A stretch of DNA of 64,000 bases. Source: Ruminococcaceae bacterium UBA7101. GTDB lineage: Bacteria > Bacillota > Clostridia > Oscillospirales > Acutalibacteraceae. The first letter of the stretch is position 1, and every line of letters begins with the position of its first letter. The notes under the pieces are model-generated. The model was not told the origin of the DNA, made no database searches, and worked only from the letters and a program-made list of their open reading frames with translations. Made by a program: the position numbers and the translations under genes. The DNA is taken from positions 26,943 through 90,942 of the forward strand of contig DKYL01000038.1 in NCBI GenBank assembly GCA_002493325.1, given 5' to 3'. This document shows positions 9,678-18,874 of the stretch, piece after piece.

Positions 9678-10895
9678 ATGAAGATTAATGAAAACTTTTT
9701 AAAGATTGAAGCAAGCTATTTATTCTCAACCGTTGCTAAGAAGCAAAGAGAATATCAGGCTGCTCATCCTGAGGCTGACGTTATCCGCCTTTCAATCGGC
9801 GATGTAACAAAGCCCCTTGCTCCTGTTGTTATTGATGCAATGCACAAGGCAGTTGATGAAATGGCAAGCGAGGACACCTTCCGCGGTTATCCGCCTGAGT
9901 ACGGCTATGATTTTATTCTTGATGCAATTCAGAAGCATGATTATGCTGACAGAGGAATTGACATTGCCAAGGATGAGATTTTCCTTTCAGACGGTGCTAA
10001 GAGCGACTGCGGTAATATCGGCGACATTTTCGCTGTTGACAACAAGGTTGCAATCTGTGACCCTGTTTACCCTGTTTATGTTGACACAAATATTATGGCA
10101 GGCAGATCAGGCGATAAGGATGAAAACGGCTTATGGTCAAATATCATCTATATGCCCTGCACAGCAGAGAACAACTTTACACCCGATATTCCTACAGAAA
10201 TCCCTGATGTAATCTATCTCTGCTTCCCGAACAACCCAACAGGTATGGTTGCAACAAAGGAACAGTTAAAGAAATGGGTTGATTTTGCAAATGAGCACAA
10301 CTCATTAATCCTTTTTGACTCCGCTTATGAGGCATTTGTTGTAAGTGATGATATTCCTAAGTCAATCTATGAGATTGAGGGTGCCAAGACCTGTGCTATC
10401 GAGCTTCGTTCTTTCTCAAAGACAGCAGGCTTTACAGGTATGCGCTGCGGCTACACCGTTGTTCCTAAGGAATTGGTATTTAACGGTACAAGCCTTAATC
10501 CGCTGTGGGCAAGAAGACAGGCTACTAAGTTCAACGGTGTTTCCTACATCACACAGAGAGCTGCTGAGGCAATCTATACTGAAGAGGGTCAGAAGCAGAT
10601 TAAGGAAATTCTTTCCTACTATCAGAAGAATGCAAAGGTTATCTATGACGGTCTTTGCGATGCAGGTTTTGAGTGCTACGGCGGCGTAAACTCACCATAT
10701 GTATGGCTCAGAGTACCTGAGGGCTACACCTCCTGGGAATTCTTTGACGAGCTTCTGGACAAGTGTCAGGTTGTGGGTACACCGGGCTCAGGCTTCGGTC
10801 CTGCAGGTGAAGGCTATTTCAGACTGACCTCCTTCGGCAATGCAGAAAAGACCGTTGAGGCAATTGAAAGAATCAAGTCAGTTTATAAAAAATAA
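9678..10895 (+). CDS. dapL: LL-diaminopimelate aminotransferase
   Basis: 405-residue fold-type I PLP aminotransferase. DapL turns tetrahydrodipicolinate directly into LL-DAP, bypassing the succinyl/acetyl branches. Seen: [47 protein letters not shown], the PLP-lysine block [15 protein letters not shown] (lysine near residue 249) and [18 protein letters not shown]. This is the chlamydial/clostridial variant pathway; together with dapF it completes the route. TGGAGG precedes the ATG. Confidence 0.95.
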   Translation: MKINENFLKIEASYLFSTVAKKQREYQAAHPEADVIRLSIGDVTKPLAPVVIDAMHKAVDEMASEDTFRGYPPEYGYDFILDAIQKHDYADRGIDIAKDEIFLSDGAKSDCGNIGDIFAVDNKVAICDPVYPVYVDTNIMAGRSGDKDENGLWSNIIYMPCTAENNFTPDIPTEIPDVIYLCFPNNPTGMVATKEQLKKWVDFANEHNSLILFDSAYEAFVVSDDIPKSIYEIEGAKTCAIELRSFSKTAGFTGMRCGYTVVPKELVFNGTSLNPLWARRQATKFNGVSYITQRAAEAIYTEEGQKQIKEILSYYQKNAKVIYDGLCDAGFECYGGVNSPYVWLRVPEGYTSWEFFDELLDKCQVVGTPGSGFGPAGEGYFRLTSFGNAEKTVEAIERIKSVYKK

Positions 10896-10924
10896 TTTAT
10901 TTGAAATAAAGGAGAAAATAAGCT

Positions 10925-11635
10925 ATGACAAAAACAACACAGCTCTATGAGGGCAAGGCAAAAAAGGTCTGGGCTACTGAGGACCCTGACATTGTAATTG
11001 TTGATTATAAGGACGACGCTACTGCATTTAACGGTCTTAAAAAAGGCACAATTGCAGGCAAGGGTGTTGTAAATAACAAAATGTCAAACTATTTAATGCA
11101 GATTCTTGAAAAGAAGGGTGTTAAGACACACTTTGTTGAGGAGCTTTCCGACAGAGAAACTGCTGTTAAAAAGGTTACAATCGTACCACTTGAGGTTATT
11201 ATCAGAAACCGTGCTGCAGGCTCAATCTGCAAGCGTTTAGGTCTTGAAGAGGGTATGGATTTTGTTTGCCCTTCCATTGAATTTTCATACAAGGATGACG
11301 ATCTCGGTGATCCGCTTATCAACGGCTATCACGCTGTATCCTGCGGCTTTGCTACAAGAGAAGAGGTTGAGCAGATTAAAAAAATGGCATTCACAGTGAA
11401 TGACGTTCTTAAGGAGTATTTTGCTTCAATCGGTGTTGAGCTTATCGACTTCAAGCTTGAGTTCGGTAAAACAAGCGACGGCACAATTGTTCTTGCTGAC
11501 GAAATCAGCCCTGACACCTGCCGTTTCTGGGATATTAACACACACGAAAAATTAGATAAGGATCGTTTCCGCCGTGATATGGGCGGTGTTGAAGATGCTT
11601 ATGCAGAAATGATGAAGAGAGTAGGACTTGACTAA
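10925..11635 (+). CDS. purC: phosphoribosylaminoimidazole-succinocarboxamide synthase (SAICAR synthetase)
   Basis: 236 residues, usual length. It condenses CAIR with aspartate using ATP in purine synthesis. Seen: YEGKAKKVW near the N-terminus, [27 protein letters not shown] (signature), [12 protein letters not shown] and [13 protein letters not shown]. The stop TAA shares its final base with the purB start (TAATG), so the two genes are coupled. AAAGGAG precedes the ATG. Confidence 0.97.
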   Translation: MTKTTQLYEGKAKKVWATEDPDIVIVDYKDDATAFNGLKKGTIAGKGVVNNKMSNYLMQILEKKGVKTHFVEELSDRETAVKKVTIVPLEVIIRNRAAGSICKRLGLEEGMDFVCPSIEFSYKDDDLGDPLINGYHAVSCGFATREEVEQIKKMAFTVNDVLKEYFASIGVELIDFKLEFGKTSDGTIVLADEISPDTCRFWDINTHEKLDKDRFRRDMGGVEDAYAEMMKRVGLD

Positions 11636-13068
11636 TGCCTAATAACACTTATAATTCACCTTTTAATGCTCGTTATGCTTCAAAGGAAATGCAGTATATC
11701 TACTCCCCTGATTTCAAATTCAGAACCTGGAGAAAGCTCTGGATTGCCCTTGCTGAGGCTGAAAACGAGCTCGGATTAAATGTAACAAAAGAGCAGATTG
11801 AGGAGCTTAAGGCTCACGCTGATGACATCAACTATGAGGTAGCACAGGAATACGAAAAGAAATTCCGCCACGACGTTATGAGCCACGTTCACGCTTATGG
11901 TGAGCAGTGCCCTAATGCAAAGCCAATCATTCACCTTGGTGCAACAAGCTGCTATGTTGGTGACAACACAGATGTTATCACAATGCGTGAAGCACTTATG
12001 CTTATTAAGAAAAAGCTTGTCAATGCAATTTCAAGCGTTGCAAAATTTGCCGATGAGTACAAGGATATGCCTTGTCTTGGTTTCACACACTTCCAGCCTG
12101 CACAGCCGACCACCGTCGGTAAGAGAGCATCACTTTGGCTGATGGATTTGGTAATGGACTATGAGGAAATCTGTCACGTTATCGACAGCCTTATGCTCCT
12201 TGGCTCAAAGGGCACAACAGGCACACAGGCATCCTTCCTTGAGCTGTTCGACGGCGACCACGAAAAGTGTAAGGAGCTTGACAGAAAGATTGCAGAAAAA
12301 ATGGGCTTTAAGGCTTGCTTCCCTGTAAGCGGACAAACCTATGCAAGAAAGCTTGATACTATCGTCTGCAACTGCCTTGGCTTAATTGCACAGTCCTGCT
12401 GCAAATTCTCAAACGATTTAAGACTCCTTCAGAATCTCAAAGAAATTGAAGAGCCGTTTGAGAAAAATCAGATTGGCTCATCCGCAATGGCTTATAAGAG
12501 AAATCCTATGAGATCCGAACGTATTGCATCACTTTCACGCTATGTTATGATTGATGCACTTAACCCTGCTTGGACAGCATCTGCACAGTGGTTTGAAAGA
12601 ACACTGGATGACTCTGCAAACAAGCGTGTATCCGTTGCAGAAGCATTCCTTGCAACCGACGGTATTCTTGATTTATACATCAACGTAACATCAGGTCTTG
12701 TTGTATATCCGAAGGTTATTGAAGCAAGACTTATGAGCGAGCTGCCGTTTATGGCAACCGAAAACATTATGATGGATGCTGTTAAGAAGGGCGGCGACCG
12801 TCAGGAGCTTCACGAAAAAATCAGACAGCATTCAATGGCTGCAGGTGCAGTTGTTAAGGTTGAGGGCGGCAAGAATGACCTTGTTGACAGAATTGCAAAT
12901 GACCCTGCATTTATGATTACCAAGGAAGAAATTCTTGATATTCTCAAGCCTGAAAACTTTGTGGGCAGAGCACCACAGCAGACTGCTGATTTCCTTAATG
13001 AGGTAGTTAACCCGATTCTTGAAAAAGAAAAAGACCTCCTCGGTGTCAGCGTTGAAATTAATGTATAA
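11635..13068 (+). CDS. purB: adenylosuccinate lyase
   Basis: 477 residues. It cleaves SAICAR to AICAR plus fumarate and adenylosuccinate to AMP plus fumarate. Seen: FRHDVMSHVHAYGEQCP, IHLGATSCYVGDNTD, HFQPAQPTTVGKRA, TTGTQASF and the fumarase/aspartase-superfamily signature around SSAMAYKRNPMRSERI (residues about 282-297, catalytic Ser loop). It directly follows purC, which supplies its substrate, and is closed by the terminator at 13081. Confidence 0.96.
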   Translation: MPNNTYNSPFNARYASKEMQYIYSPDFKFRTWRKLWIALAEAENELGLNVTKEQIEELKAHADDINYEVAQEYEKKFRHDVMSHVHAYGEQCPNAKPIIHLGATSCYVGDNTDVITMREALMLIKKKLVNAISSVAKFADEYKDMPCLGFTHFQPAQPTTVGKRASLWLMDLVMDYEEICHVIDSLMLLGSKGTTGTQASFLELFDGDHEKCKELDRKIAEKMGFKACFPVSGQTYARKLDTIVCNCLGLIAQSCCKFSNDLRLLQNLKEIEEPFEKNQIGSSAMAYKRNPMRSERIASLSRYVMIDALNPAWTASAQWFERTLDDSANKRVSVAEAFLATDGILDLYINVTSGLVVYPKVIEARLMSELPFMATENIMMDAVKKGGDRQELHEKIRQHSMAAGAVVKVEGGKNDLVDRIANDPAFMITKEEILDILKPENFVGRAPQQTADFLNEVVNPILEKEKDLLGVSVEINV

Positions 13069-13077
13069 AAGAAAAAC

Positions 13078-13118
13078 AAACCTCGTAAGACATATGCCTT
13101 ACGAGGTAATCTTTTTTA
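13078..13118 (+). terminator. terminator after purB
   Basis: A perfect 9-bp stem CCTCGTAAG/CTTACGAGG (13081-13089 with 13098-13106) with an 8-base loop, then TAATCTTTTTT. Confidence 0.9.
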
Positions 13119-13179
13119 ACAGAGTATAAACATTATTGTAATCAACAGTAACTATCGTTTTCTAAATAAATTTAATTTA

Positions 13180-14703
13180 TTAAGCACCTGTGTTAGGGAT
13201 TTTGGCTTTAACAACCTTACGTCCGTTAGAATCGGTTGTTACAGTCTTATCGCCATTATTGTTTGTATTATTCGGCAATGTTGGATTGCTCGGCTTAGCC
13301 GGATTGGTCGGTTCATCAGGATTTGTAGGTTCATCGGGATTTTCAGGATTGGTCGGTTCGTCAGGATTTTCAGGATCTGAAGGAATTTCTCTTCCTGCCA
13401 AATCAGCAACCATTACGATAAATTCTCCTGCGAGCTCATCATTCTTCATATCAAGTGCACTTAAAATAAATTCCTTAACGTCTGCCGGAATTTCCATACC
13501 AAGTGCATTTTCAATAATACCTGAATCCAGACCAAACTTGATTGTAGAGTTCGTCTGATTATTTCCGATTATATTGTTATATAAATAATCATAAATAATT
13601 TTCACTACATCGGCATTGCTTTCAGCGTTAACGATTCTGTCAGGCTGCATTTCTTCAAATTCAAGAATAACTGTTCCGGTTGCAGCATTATCACCGAATT
13701 TAATAGCAACAGCACCGCTTGTAAGCTCTTTAACAAGATAACCAACCACACCCTGAATATCAAGCTGCTTATTTTCGCCATCTCCTGCAGTTGGGAACGC
13801 ATTGAAAGTATCTTTAATCTTTACAATCTCTTCCTGTACTGCAGCAATATCAACACCCATTCCGCTTAAATTGGATGAAAGACCTGTAACCATCTTATCA
13901 AGGTTATTGACGATCTTGCTTATACCGCTGTAAAGAAGCGGTGCATTCTCAGCCTTTAATGCATTCTGGATTAAATCAATTGCTTTATTCGCTGTGTCAG
14001 GGAAAAGCGCTGCTGTAATATTCTGAATATACTCGTTAGCACCATCAATATCGTATGTTTCACCAGTAACAAACATATTAAATCCTAAAACAGTTGCCGC
14101 ACTTTTTTCCTGCTCAATGCCAAGTGCTTTACATACATCATCAATACCGGAAGCAAAATTTGCAGGTGCAGCATAATCTCCGGCAAACATAGGTAAAACC
14201 TGGAATGTATCCATTACATTTTTAACAAGAACAGTCTTAACGATTGTATCCAGCTCTGTTTTAAAATCTGTTGCATTTTCACAAACAATAGGGTGATCCT
14301 TAAAAAATGAAGTGAGCGTTCCCTCTGTTACAAGATTACCGTTATCGTCAAAAACATCTTCTGTTAACTGACCGTCCGGTAAATCAGCAAATCTTTCAGG
14401 CTGTGACTCTTTATAGAACAAGCCCTTATCTGATGCTTTTGAAGAGGAAGCATCAATCATCAGAATAGATTTTAATTTCGGAAGCATTTTATAGATACTC
14501 TCAATTGCAGTACCCGTAAAAACTTGTTCATTCAGTATTGTGTTTACGTCACCGATAAGAGCCTCAACATCTTTCTCGGTAACCTTATCTGTATATACAG
14601 GCTTATAATTTTCCTGTGCTGACGTAATAAATGATGTGCTTACACAGGAAATCAATAATGCTAATGACAAAACAATACTGATTAATTTTTTTGTGTGTTT
14701 CAT
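13180..14703 (-). CDS. secreted protein with proline-rich stalk ending in PNTGA, likely sortase partner
   Basis: 507 residues, family not recognised. A signal peptide spans about residues 1-30 (lysines, then IVLSLALLISC, cleavage near SAQ). A 400-residue mainly helical domain follows, then a low-complexity stalk of PENPDEPTNP repeats (about residues 445-480), and the protein stops at KIPNTGA. PNTG resembles an LPXTG sorting motif, but no hydrophobic helix or positive tail follows: the stop is immediate and other frames give only short AT-rich readings. It lies just downstream of a sortase B gene on the same strand. Function of the main domain is unknown. Confidence 0.8.
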   Translation of the reverse strand: MKHTKKLISIVLSLALLISCVSTSFITSAQENYKPVYTDKVTEKDVEALIGDVNTILNEQVFTGTAIESIYKMLPKLKSILMIDASSSKASDKGLFYKESQPERFADLPDGQLTEDVFDDNGNLVTEGTLTSFFKDHPIVCENATDFKTELDTIVKTVLVKNVMDTFQVLPMFAGDYAAPANFASGIDDVCKALGIEQEKSAATVLGFNMFVTGETYDIDGANEYIQNITAALFPDTANKAIDLIQNALKAENAPLLYSGISKIVNNLDKMVTGLSSNLSGMGVDIAAVQEEIVKIKDTFNAFPTAGDGENKQLDIQGVVGYLVKELTSGAVAIKFGDNAATGTVILEFEEMQPDRIVNAESNADVVKIIYDYLYNNIIGNNQTNSTIKFGLDSGIIENALGMEIPADVKEFILSALDMKNDELAGEFIVMVADLAGREIPSDPENPDEPTNPENPDEPTNPDEPTNPAKPSNPTLPNNTNNNGDKTVTTDSNGRKVVKAKIPNTGA

Positions 14704-14739
14704 AACTAATTCCTTTCTATACCCCGTTTTAAAAGATTA

Positions 14740-14787
14740 ATTCGGAGCCGGAGATTGATAATTTTTTGTCAATTTTCGGCTCCGAAT
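14740..14787 (-). promoter_or_regulatory. leader hairpin upstream of the PNTGA protein gene
   Basis: An 11-bp perfect stem (14740-14750 with 14777-14787) with a further inner ATTGA/TCAAT pairing, between srtB and the secreted-protein start. A TATAGT -10-like hexamer lies just upstream on the minus strand. It may be a leader hairpin at the 5' end of the message or a weak terminator for srtB; no strong U tract follows. Confidence 0.45.
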
Positions 14788-14870
14788 ACACTATAACATA
14801 AAACATAGTTGAAAAATTTAGATATACTGCCTGATTGTTTAGAAAAACTCTCATTTTAAAATCAAATTTT

Positions 14871-15734
14871 TCAGTCTTCAAGCTCATAAGGGTACCATTG
14901 CTCGTCATGAATGTAAGGATTATCTTTATTATGATTTGTATACCATATCTGCGGATATTTAGGATTATTATTTATTTCTGCTTGGGATATATCAACCTTT
15001 TCACTTTCATTGTCCCGCACCATTCTTGCAACAACTGCAATTCGGCAGTCAGCACGTTTCCCGTCTTTATCTACATCACGGGTACAGGTTGACAATGTGA
15101 TAAATGAATCGTTCATATAATAATCAACACCAGTGTTAAACAGTGTTCTTTTTTTCAGCTCATTCGAGTATTTGCTGAAATTTTCCCCGCCCATATTAGG
15201 ATAAACATAATTAAATACATAATCATTGTCCTCAGCAGGGTCTGCAGACGTTATAAACACAGCCACAATTTTCCATTTATGCATTTGAGTCCTTGTATTA
15301 AATTCAATAACAGGATGCTTTTTATAATAATCAAAATCACTGTATTGTGCAAGCTCCGAAAAGACCGTATCATCAAGCCAATTGTGACCATGTATAACCG
15401 TATTTTTGCTTTTAAGCTCAGGGTCACAGTCATACGCCATATATATTGTTCCTCGTGCTTCGGGTTCCTTATCAAAGTTATGAGAAAGATAAAAGCTATT
15501 ATCACTGCCCCTGACAACAGGATAATCAATTTTTGTACCATCAATCCTTATCCACCCGACAAAATCATGATTTCTTTCATAATACTCATTATACTTTTCA
15601 GGAACAGTAACCGTTTCACTGTTGCTTGTATTTACATTATTGCCATGGTTATGACAAACTTTAGGAATAAAAGCTGCACATATTACTATAATCACCGACA
15701 AAACAATCAGCAGCGACTTCTTCTTTTTAGTCAT
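14871..15734 (-). CDS. srtB: class B sortase
   Basis: 287 residues. An N-terminal anchor helix (residues 7-24) is followed by the sortase domain. Seen: FVGWIRIDGTKIDYPVV and SFYLSHNFDKE, typical of class B, catalytic His in VIHGHN (His117), catalytic Cys in TLSTCTRD (Cys217) and Arg in DCRIAVVARM (Arg231). The enzyme joins surface proteins to the wall or to each other by transpeptidation. The ATG at 15734 has GGGAG eight bases upstream; an upstream in-frame start has none. The C-terminal 40 residues after the core (QIWYTNHNKDNPYIHD) are polar. It lies directly upstream of the PNTGA protein. Confidence 0.93.
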   Translation of the reverse strand: MTKKKKSLLIVLSVIIVICAAFIPKVCHNHGNNVNTSNSETVTVPEKYNEYYERNHDFVGWIRIDGTKIDYPVVRGSDNSFYLSHNFDKEPEARGTIYMAYDCDPELKSKNTVIHGHNWLDDTVFSELAQYSDFDYYKKHPVIEFNTRTQMHKWKIVAVFITSADPAEDNDYVFNYVYPNMGGENFSKYSNELKKRTLFNTGVDYYMNDSFITLSTCTRDVDKDGKRADCRIAVVARMVRDNESEKVDISQAEINNNPKYPQIWYTNHNKDNPYIHDEQWYPYELED

Positions 15735-15830
15735 ATTGATTCTCCCTTCGATTATTATAGTTATTATAACATATAATATGTCACCAATTTTATCGGAAAC
15801 CACTCAAATTCTTTAGAAATTCAATCATAT

Positions 15831-15870
15831 TATAAAAACGGCTGTCAGCAATTTTTACTGACAACCGTTT
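15831..15870 (-). terminator. terminator overlapping the tadA 3' end
   Basis: On the minus strand AAAAACGGTTGTCAG, a short A-rich loop, and CTGACAGCCGTTTTT form a stem of about 14 bp with one G-U pair, ending in a T run. The 5' arm includes the last tadA codons. Confidence 0.85.
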
Positions 15871-16319
15871 TTCTTTTTCTCTCTTAAGTTTTTAAAAAAA
15901 TCTGTTAACAGTGCGGAGCACTCCTCTGCCATAATGCCGCTGATAATTTCAGGCTTATGGTTATAGGGTATGTCGTTAAAATTAACAATTGACCCGAAGG
16001 AGCCTGCCTTTAAATCCTTTGCGCCATAATAAACCGTTTTTATTCTTGCATTTATGATAGCACCTGCACACATAGGGCACGGCTCAAGTGTAACATACAA
16101 ATCACACTGCCACAGCCGCCAGCCGCCAAGCTTTTTGCAGGCATTATCAATCGCTTCAAGCTCTGCGTGGTAAAGGGCATTTTTTCCAAGCTCACGCCTG
16201 TTTCTGCCCTCGCCCACAATTTCATTATCCTTAACAACCACTGCACCAACAGGAACTTCCCCCTCTAAAGCAGAAAGCTCTGCGAGCTCAATGGCTCTTT
16301 TCATAAATACGCTGTCCAT
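15855..16319 (-). CDS. tadA: tRNA-specific adenosine deaminase
   Basis: 154 residues; deaminates the wobble adenosine of tRNA-Arg(ACG) to inosine. The zinc-site motifs are complete: HAE (His51, Glu53) and PCPMC (Cys81, Cys84). GAVVVKDNEIVGEG and NARIKTVYYGAKDLKAG also match. It starts 4 bases after the CPBP protease stop, so the two are probably co-transcribed. Its stop codon lies inside a terminator stem. Confidence 0.95.
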   Translation of the reverse strand: MDSVFMKRAIELAELSALEGEVPVGAVVVKDNEIVGEGRNRRELGKNALYHAELEAIDNACKKLGGWRLWQCDLYVTLEPCPMCAGAIINARIKTVYYGAKDLKAGSFGSIVNFNDIPYNHKPEIISGIMAEECSALLTDFFKNLREKKKNGCQ

Positions 16320-16323
16320 AGAG

Positions 16324-17337
16324 CTATTTCACAATTGTTTTTGCGGTCAAATAAATCAGAATCGCAAAAGGAATAATCATAGGTATCATAAAATAGAGCA
16401 GCTTCTGTGCATTTGAAAGCACACTGTTTACAGGTGTTTTATTCTTTTTAAAAGCACCCTTCAGCAATAACACAAAACCGCTTATTGCACCGGCTGCCAG
16501 CCACAATAAATAAAGAATAACAACAGAAGTGTTAGCCGTTTCCTCGCCGGCAGCATAGGTCACAACCGATTTTGTAACAGAAATACCATTGCTGAATGCG
16601 TGTATACAAACCGCCGGCACAATGCTGTTTGTTTTAACGGTTATAAAACCGAGAACAAGACCGATAATAAATGCGAAAATAAACTGAATCACATTGCCGT
16701 GAAGCAGACCGAAAACGATGCTGACAGCAAACACTGCAAAACCGCTGCCGTATTTTCTTAAAAGCTGCAGTGAACAGCACCGCATTGCAAATTCTTCACA
16801 TATTGCAGGAATGATTGCAGTGGATACAGTAACCATTACACAGCTGAAAACCGAATCCGGCTCTAACAATTCACCCTGTGTAAACTCAACATCAAACAGA
16901 GCCTCCAGTGCTGTAATTAGATAGGATACGGTAATATTTGCACCGATACAGCAAAGCATACCAAATGCAATCCACATCATACATTTGCTGAACTTTATCG
17001 GCTCATTCGGGATAACAGGATAGGCATAGCGTTTTCTGTTAACCAGTGCCATAATTGCAAACGGCACAAAAACCGCCATAAATGAAACACCTATGATTGT
17101 TACCGCTGTCTGAAAAACAACATCACTCTGGAACTTTGAATAATAGCCTGTTACAGCAAGCAATGCCAATACAAAGCTCTGTACAATTAAATAGGCTATA
17201 ATTGCTCCGCCGAGTGCAAGACTTATCAGAAGAATTTCATTTCTTTCTTTGCATTTCCGCTGTTTTTTCAGGAAAGCTCTTTGGTTTTCTTCACTTATTT
17301 TGCTGTCACCAAAGGGATTATAATAGTATTGTGACAA
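16324..17337 (-). CDS. CPBP-family intramembrane metalloprotease
   Basis: 337 residues with about eight membrane helices. All CPBP (Abi/Rce1-like) motifs are present: EExxxR at Glu181-Glu182 to Arg186 (CEEFAMR), His213 in FGLLHGN, and HxxxN at His246-Asn250 (HAFSN). Such proteases cleave substrates inside the membrane; bacterial members are involved in peptide maturation or bacteriocin self-immunity, but no such partner adjoins this gene, so the substrate is unknown. A polar 30-residue N-terminal tail precedes the first helix. Confidence 0.88.
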   Translation of the reverse strand: MSQYYYNPFGDSKISEENQRAFLKKQRKCKERNEILLISLALGGAIIAYLIVQSFVLALLAVTGYYSKFQSDVVFQTAVTIIGVSFMAVFVPFAIMALVNRKRYAYPVIPNEPIKFSKCMMWIAFGMLCCIGANITVSYLITALEALFDVEFTQGELLEPDSVFSCVMVTVSTAIIPAICEEFAMRCCSLQLLRKYGSGFAVFAVSIVFGLLHGNVIQFIFAFIIGLVLGFITVKTNSIVPAVCIHAFSNGISVTKSVVTYAAGEETANTSVVILYLLWLAAGAISGFVLLLKGAFKKNKTPVNSVLSNAQKLLYFMIPMIIPFAILIYLTAKTIVK

Positions 17338-17343
17338 ATTTTA

Positions 17344-17973
17344 TCAGTCCTTTACTTCTTCCGTAATAAACAGTTCCTCAAAATACGGCAGTGCTTTTGC
17401 CCAGTCGCAAAAATCGTGCCACTCGGACAGCTTATGATTGCGTCTTGCATAATAAATATTAACCAGATTTTCATAATTCAAAGTGCAGGTTCGCATCTGA
17501 TTATAGGAGCTTGGCAGAAGCTGAATAATTGTATACCAAAGCTCCTTGTCCTTGGTTTCAACAAATCTCAGTCTTAAATCCTCAAGGGTTTCAATCAGCT
17601 TTTCCATAGCTTTGATACCCTGGTCATTCATATGGTCAACGGAAAAATCGCTGAGCTCAAAGGGCTTTGATGTGATTTTATGCATTGTAGAGGTTGAATT
17701 TGCTACTGTTCCTACCTTATAAGTATCATATTCCTTCCACCAATAAAGAGGAGCAGTAATATCCACACTTACAAAAATCATTCTGATAAACTTTCTGTGG
17801 TCCGTTCCTGCTGTACAAAGGCGCTTTGCCAGGGACAAATCATTTTCACCGAAAACAAAATTGCCATCGGCATCAAATCCGGAATCATACCTTGCCCATG
17901 AATTCAACGGATTTCTTGCACCACGCATAGCATTATCAAAATTCATTACGCTTGTGCGTTCAATTTTAATCAT
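17344..17973 (-). CDS. conserved protein of unknown function
   Basis: 209-residue cytoplasmic protein without signal or membrane helix. Visible stretches include MRGARNPLNSWARYDS, DHRKFIRMIFVSVDITAPLYW, KEYDTYKVGTVANSTSTMH and LLPSSYNQMRTC. The pattern HRKF followed by an aromatic-rich segment and S/T-rich turn recalls ThyX-like flavoproteins very distantly, but the diagnostic RHR-(7)-S motif is not present and I do not assign that function. It lies between galU (3 bases away) and the CPBP gene (7 bases away), so it is part of the same operon. Confidence 0.75.
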   Translation of the reverse strand: MIKIERTSVMNFDNAMRGARNPLNSWARYDSGFDADGNFVFGENDLSLAKRLCTAGTDHRKFIRMIFVSVDITAPLYWWKEYDTYKVGTVANSTSTMHKITSKPFELSDFSVDHMNDQGIKAMEKLIETLEDLRLRFVETKDKELWYTIIQLLPSSYNQMRTCTLNYENLVNIYYARRNHKLSEWHDFCDWAKALPYFEELFITEEVKD

Positions 17974-17975
17974 AA

Positions 17976-18851
17976 TCAGTCTAAATCCTTTGCAATCTTT
18001 TTGATATAATCCTTAAGCTCATCCTGTGTTTCAGGGTGCTTTAAACCAACCTCAATATTTGCCTGAAGGATACCGAACTTGTTACCCATATCGTAACGTG
18101 TACCCTCATAGTCGACAGCCACAACACCCTTGGTCTGTGCAAGTGTTTTCATTGCGTCTGTAAGCTGAAGCTCGTTGCCTGCACCAAGCGGAGTTTCCTC
18201 CAAAATATCAAAAATCTCAGGCGGCATAACAACTCTGCCGAGAATTGAGAAATTAGATAAAATCTCCTCCTCGCTTGGCTTTTCAATCATATCTGTACAG
18301 TTGTAGCAATTATCCTCAATAGGATCAACAGCAAGTGAGCAGTATTTTGTAATAGCCTTGCCCGGTACCTCTTTAACACCGACAGCACCCTTGCCGTATT
18401 TTTCGTAAGCGTCACAAAGCTGCTTTGTAACAGGTGTTTCTGAAATAATAACATCATCACCGTAAAGAACAGCAAACGGCTCGTTGCCTACAAAGCTCTT
18501 GGCACAAAGAACAGCGTGACCAAGACCCTTTGTTTCCTTTTGGCGGATAAAATAGATGTTGCCGAAGTTTGAGCACTGCATAACATCATCATAAATCTTT
18601 TTCTTGCTCTCATTGCCCTCAAGCTTTGCTTCAAGCTCAAAAGCGTGGTCAAAGTGGTCCTCAATAGCACCCTTTCCTCTGTTTGTAATAATAAGTACAT
18701 CCTCAATACCTGATGCAAAAGCCTCTTCAACAATATACTGAATAGCAGGCTTGTCAACGATATTGAGCATCTCCTTCGGCACTGCCTTTGATGCAGGGAG
18801 TACCCTTGTACCCATACCTGCGGCAGGGATTATAGCCTTTTTAACCTTCAT
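17976..18851 (-). CDS. galU: UTP--glucose-1-phosphate uridylyltransferase
   Basis: 291 residues; makes UDP-glucose for surface polysaccharide and glycolipid synthesis. Seen: AIIPAAGMGTRVLPASKAVPKE at the N-terminus, KPAIQYIVEEA, RQKETKGLGHAVLCA, AVLYGDDVI, and RYDMGNKFGILQANIE. AGGAGG lies seven bases before the ATG. It heads galU-unknown-CPBP-tadA. It shares substrate with the glycogen operon but is not regulated with it as far as can be seen. Confidence 0.96.
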   Translation of the reverse strand: MKVKKAIIPAAGMGTRVLPASKAVPKEMLNIVDKPAIQYIVEEAFASGIEDVLIITNRGKGAIEDHFDHAFELEAKLEGNESKKKIYDDVMQCSNFGNIYFIRQKETKGLGHAVLCAKSFVGNEPFAVLYGDDVIISETPVTKQLCDAYEKYGKGAVGVKEVPGKAITKYCSLAVDPIEDNCYNCTDMIEKPSEEEILSNFSILGRVVMPPEIFDILEETPLGAGNELQLTDAMKTLAQTKGVVAVDYEGTRYDMGNKFGILQANIEVGLKHPETQDELKDYIKKIAKDLD

Positions 18852-18874
18852 AATTCATTCCTCCTAAATTTAAT

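Noticed and set aside
15735..15803. Longer N-terminus of sortase B
   Set aside because: The in-frame extension upstream of 15734 has no ribosome site and consists of AT-rich promoter-like sequence; the GGGAG before 15734 decides the start.
17344..17973. Assignment as FAD-dependent thymidylate synthase (ThyX)
   Set aside because: Only a vague pattern (HRKF, aromatic segment, S/T turn); the RHR-(7)-S motif is missing. Kept as unknown.
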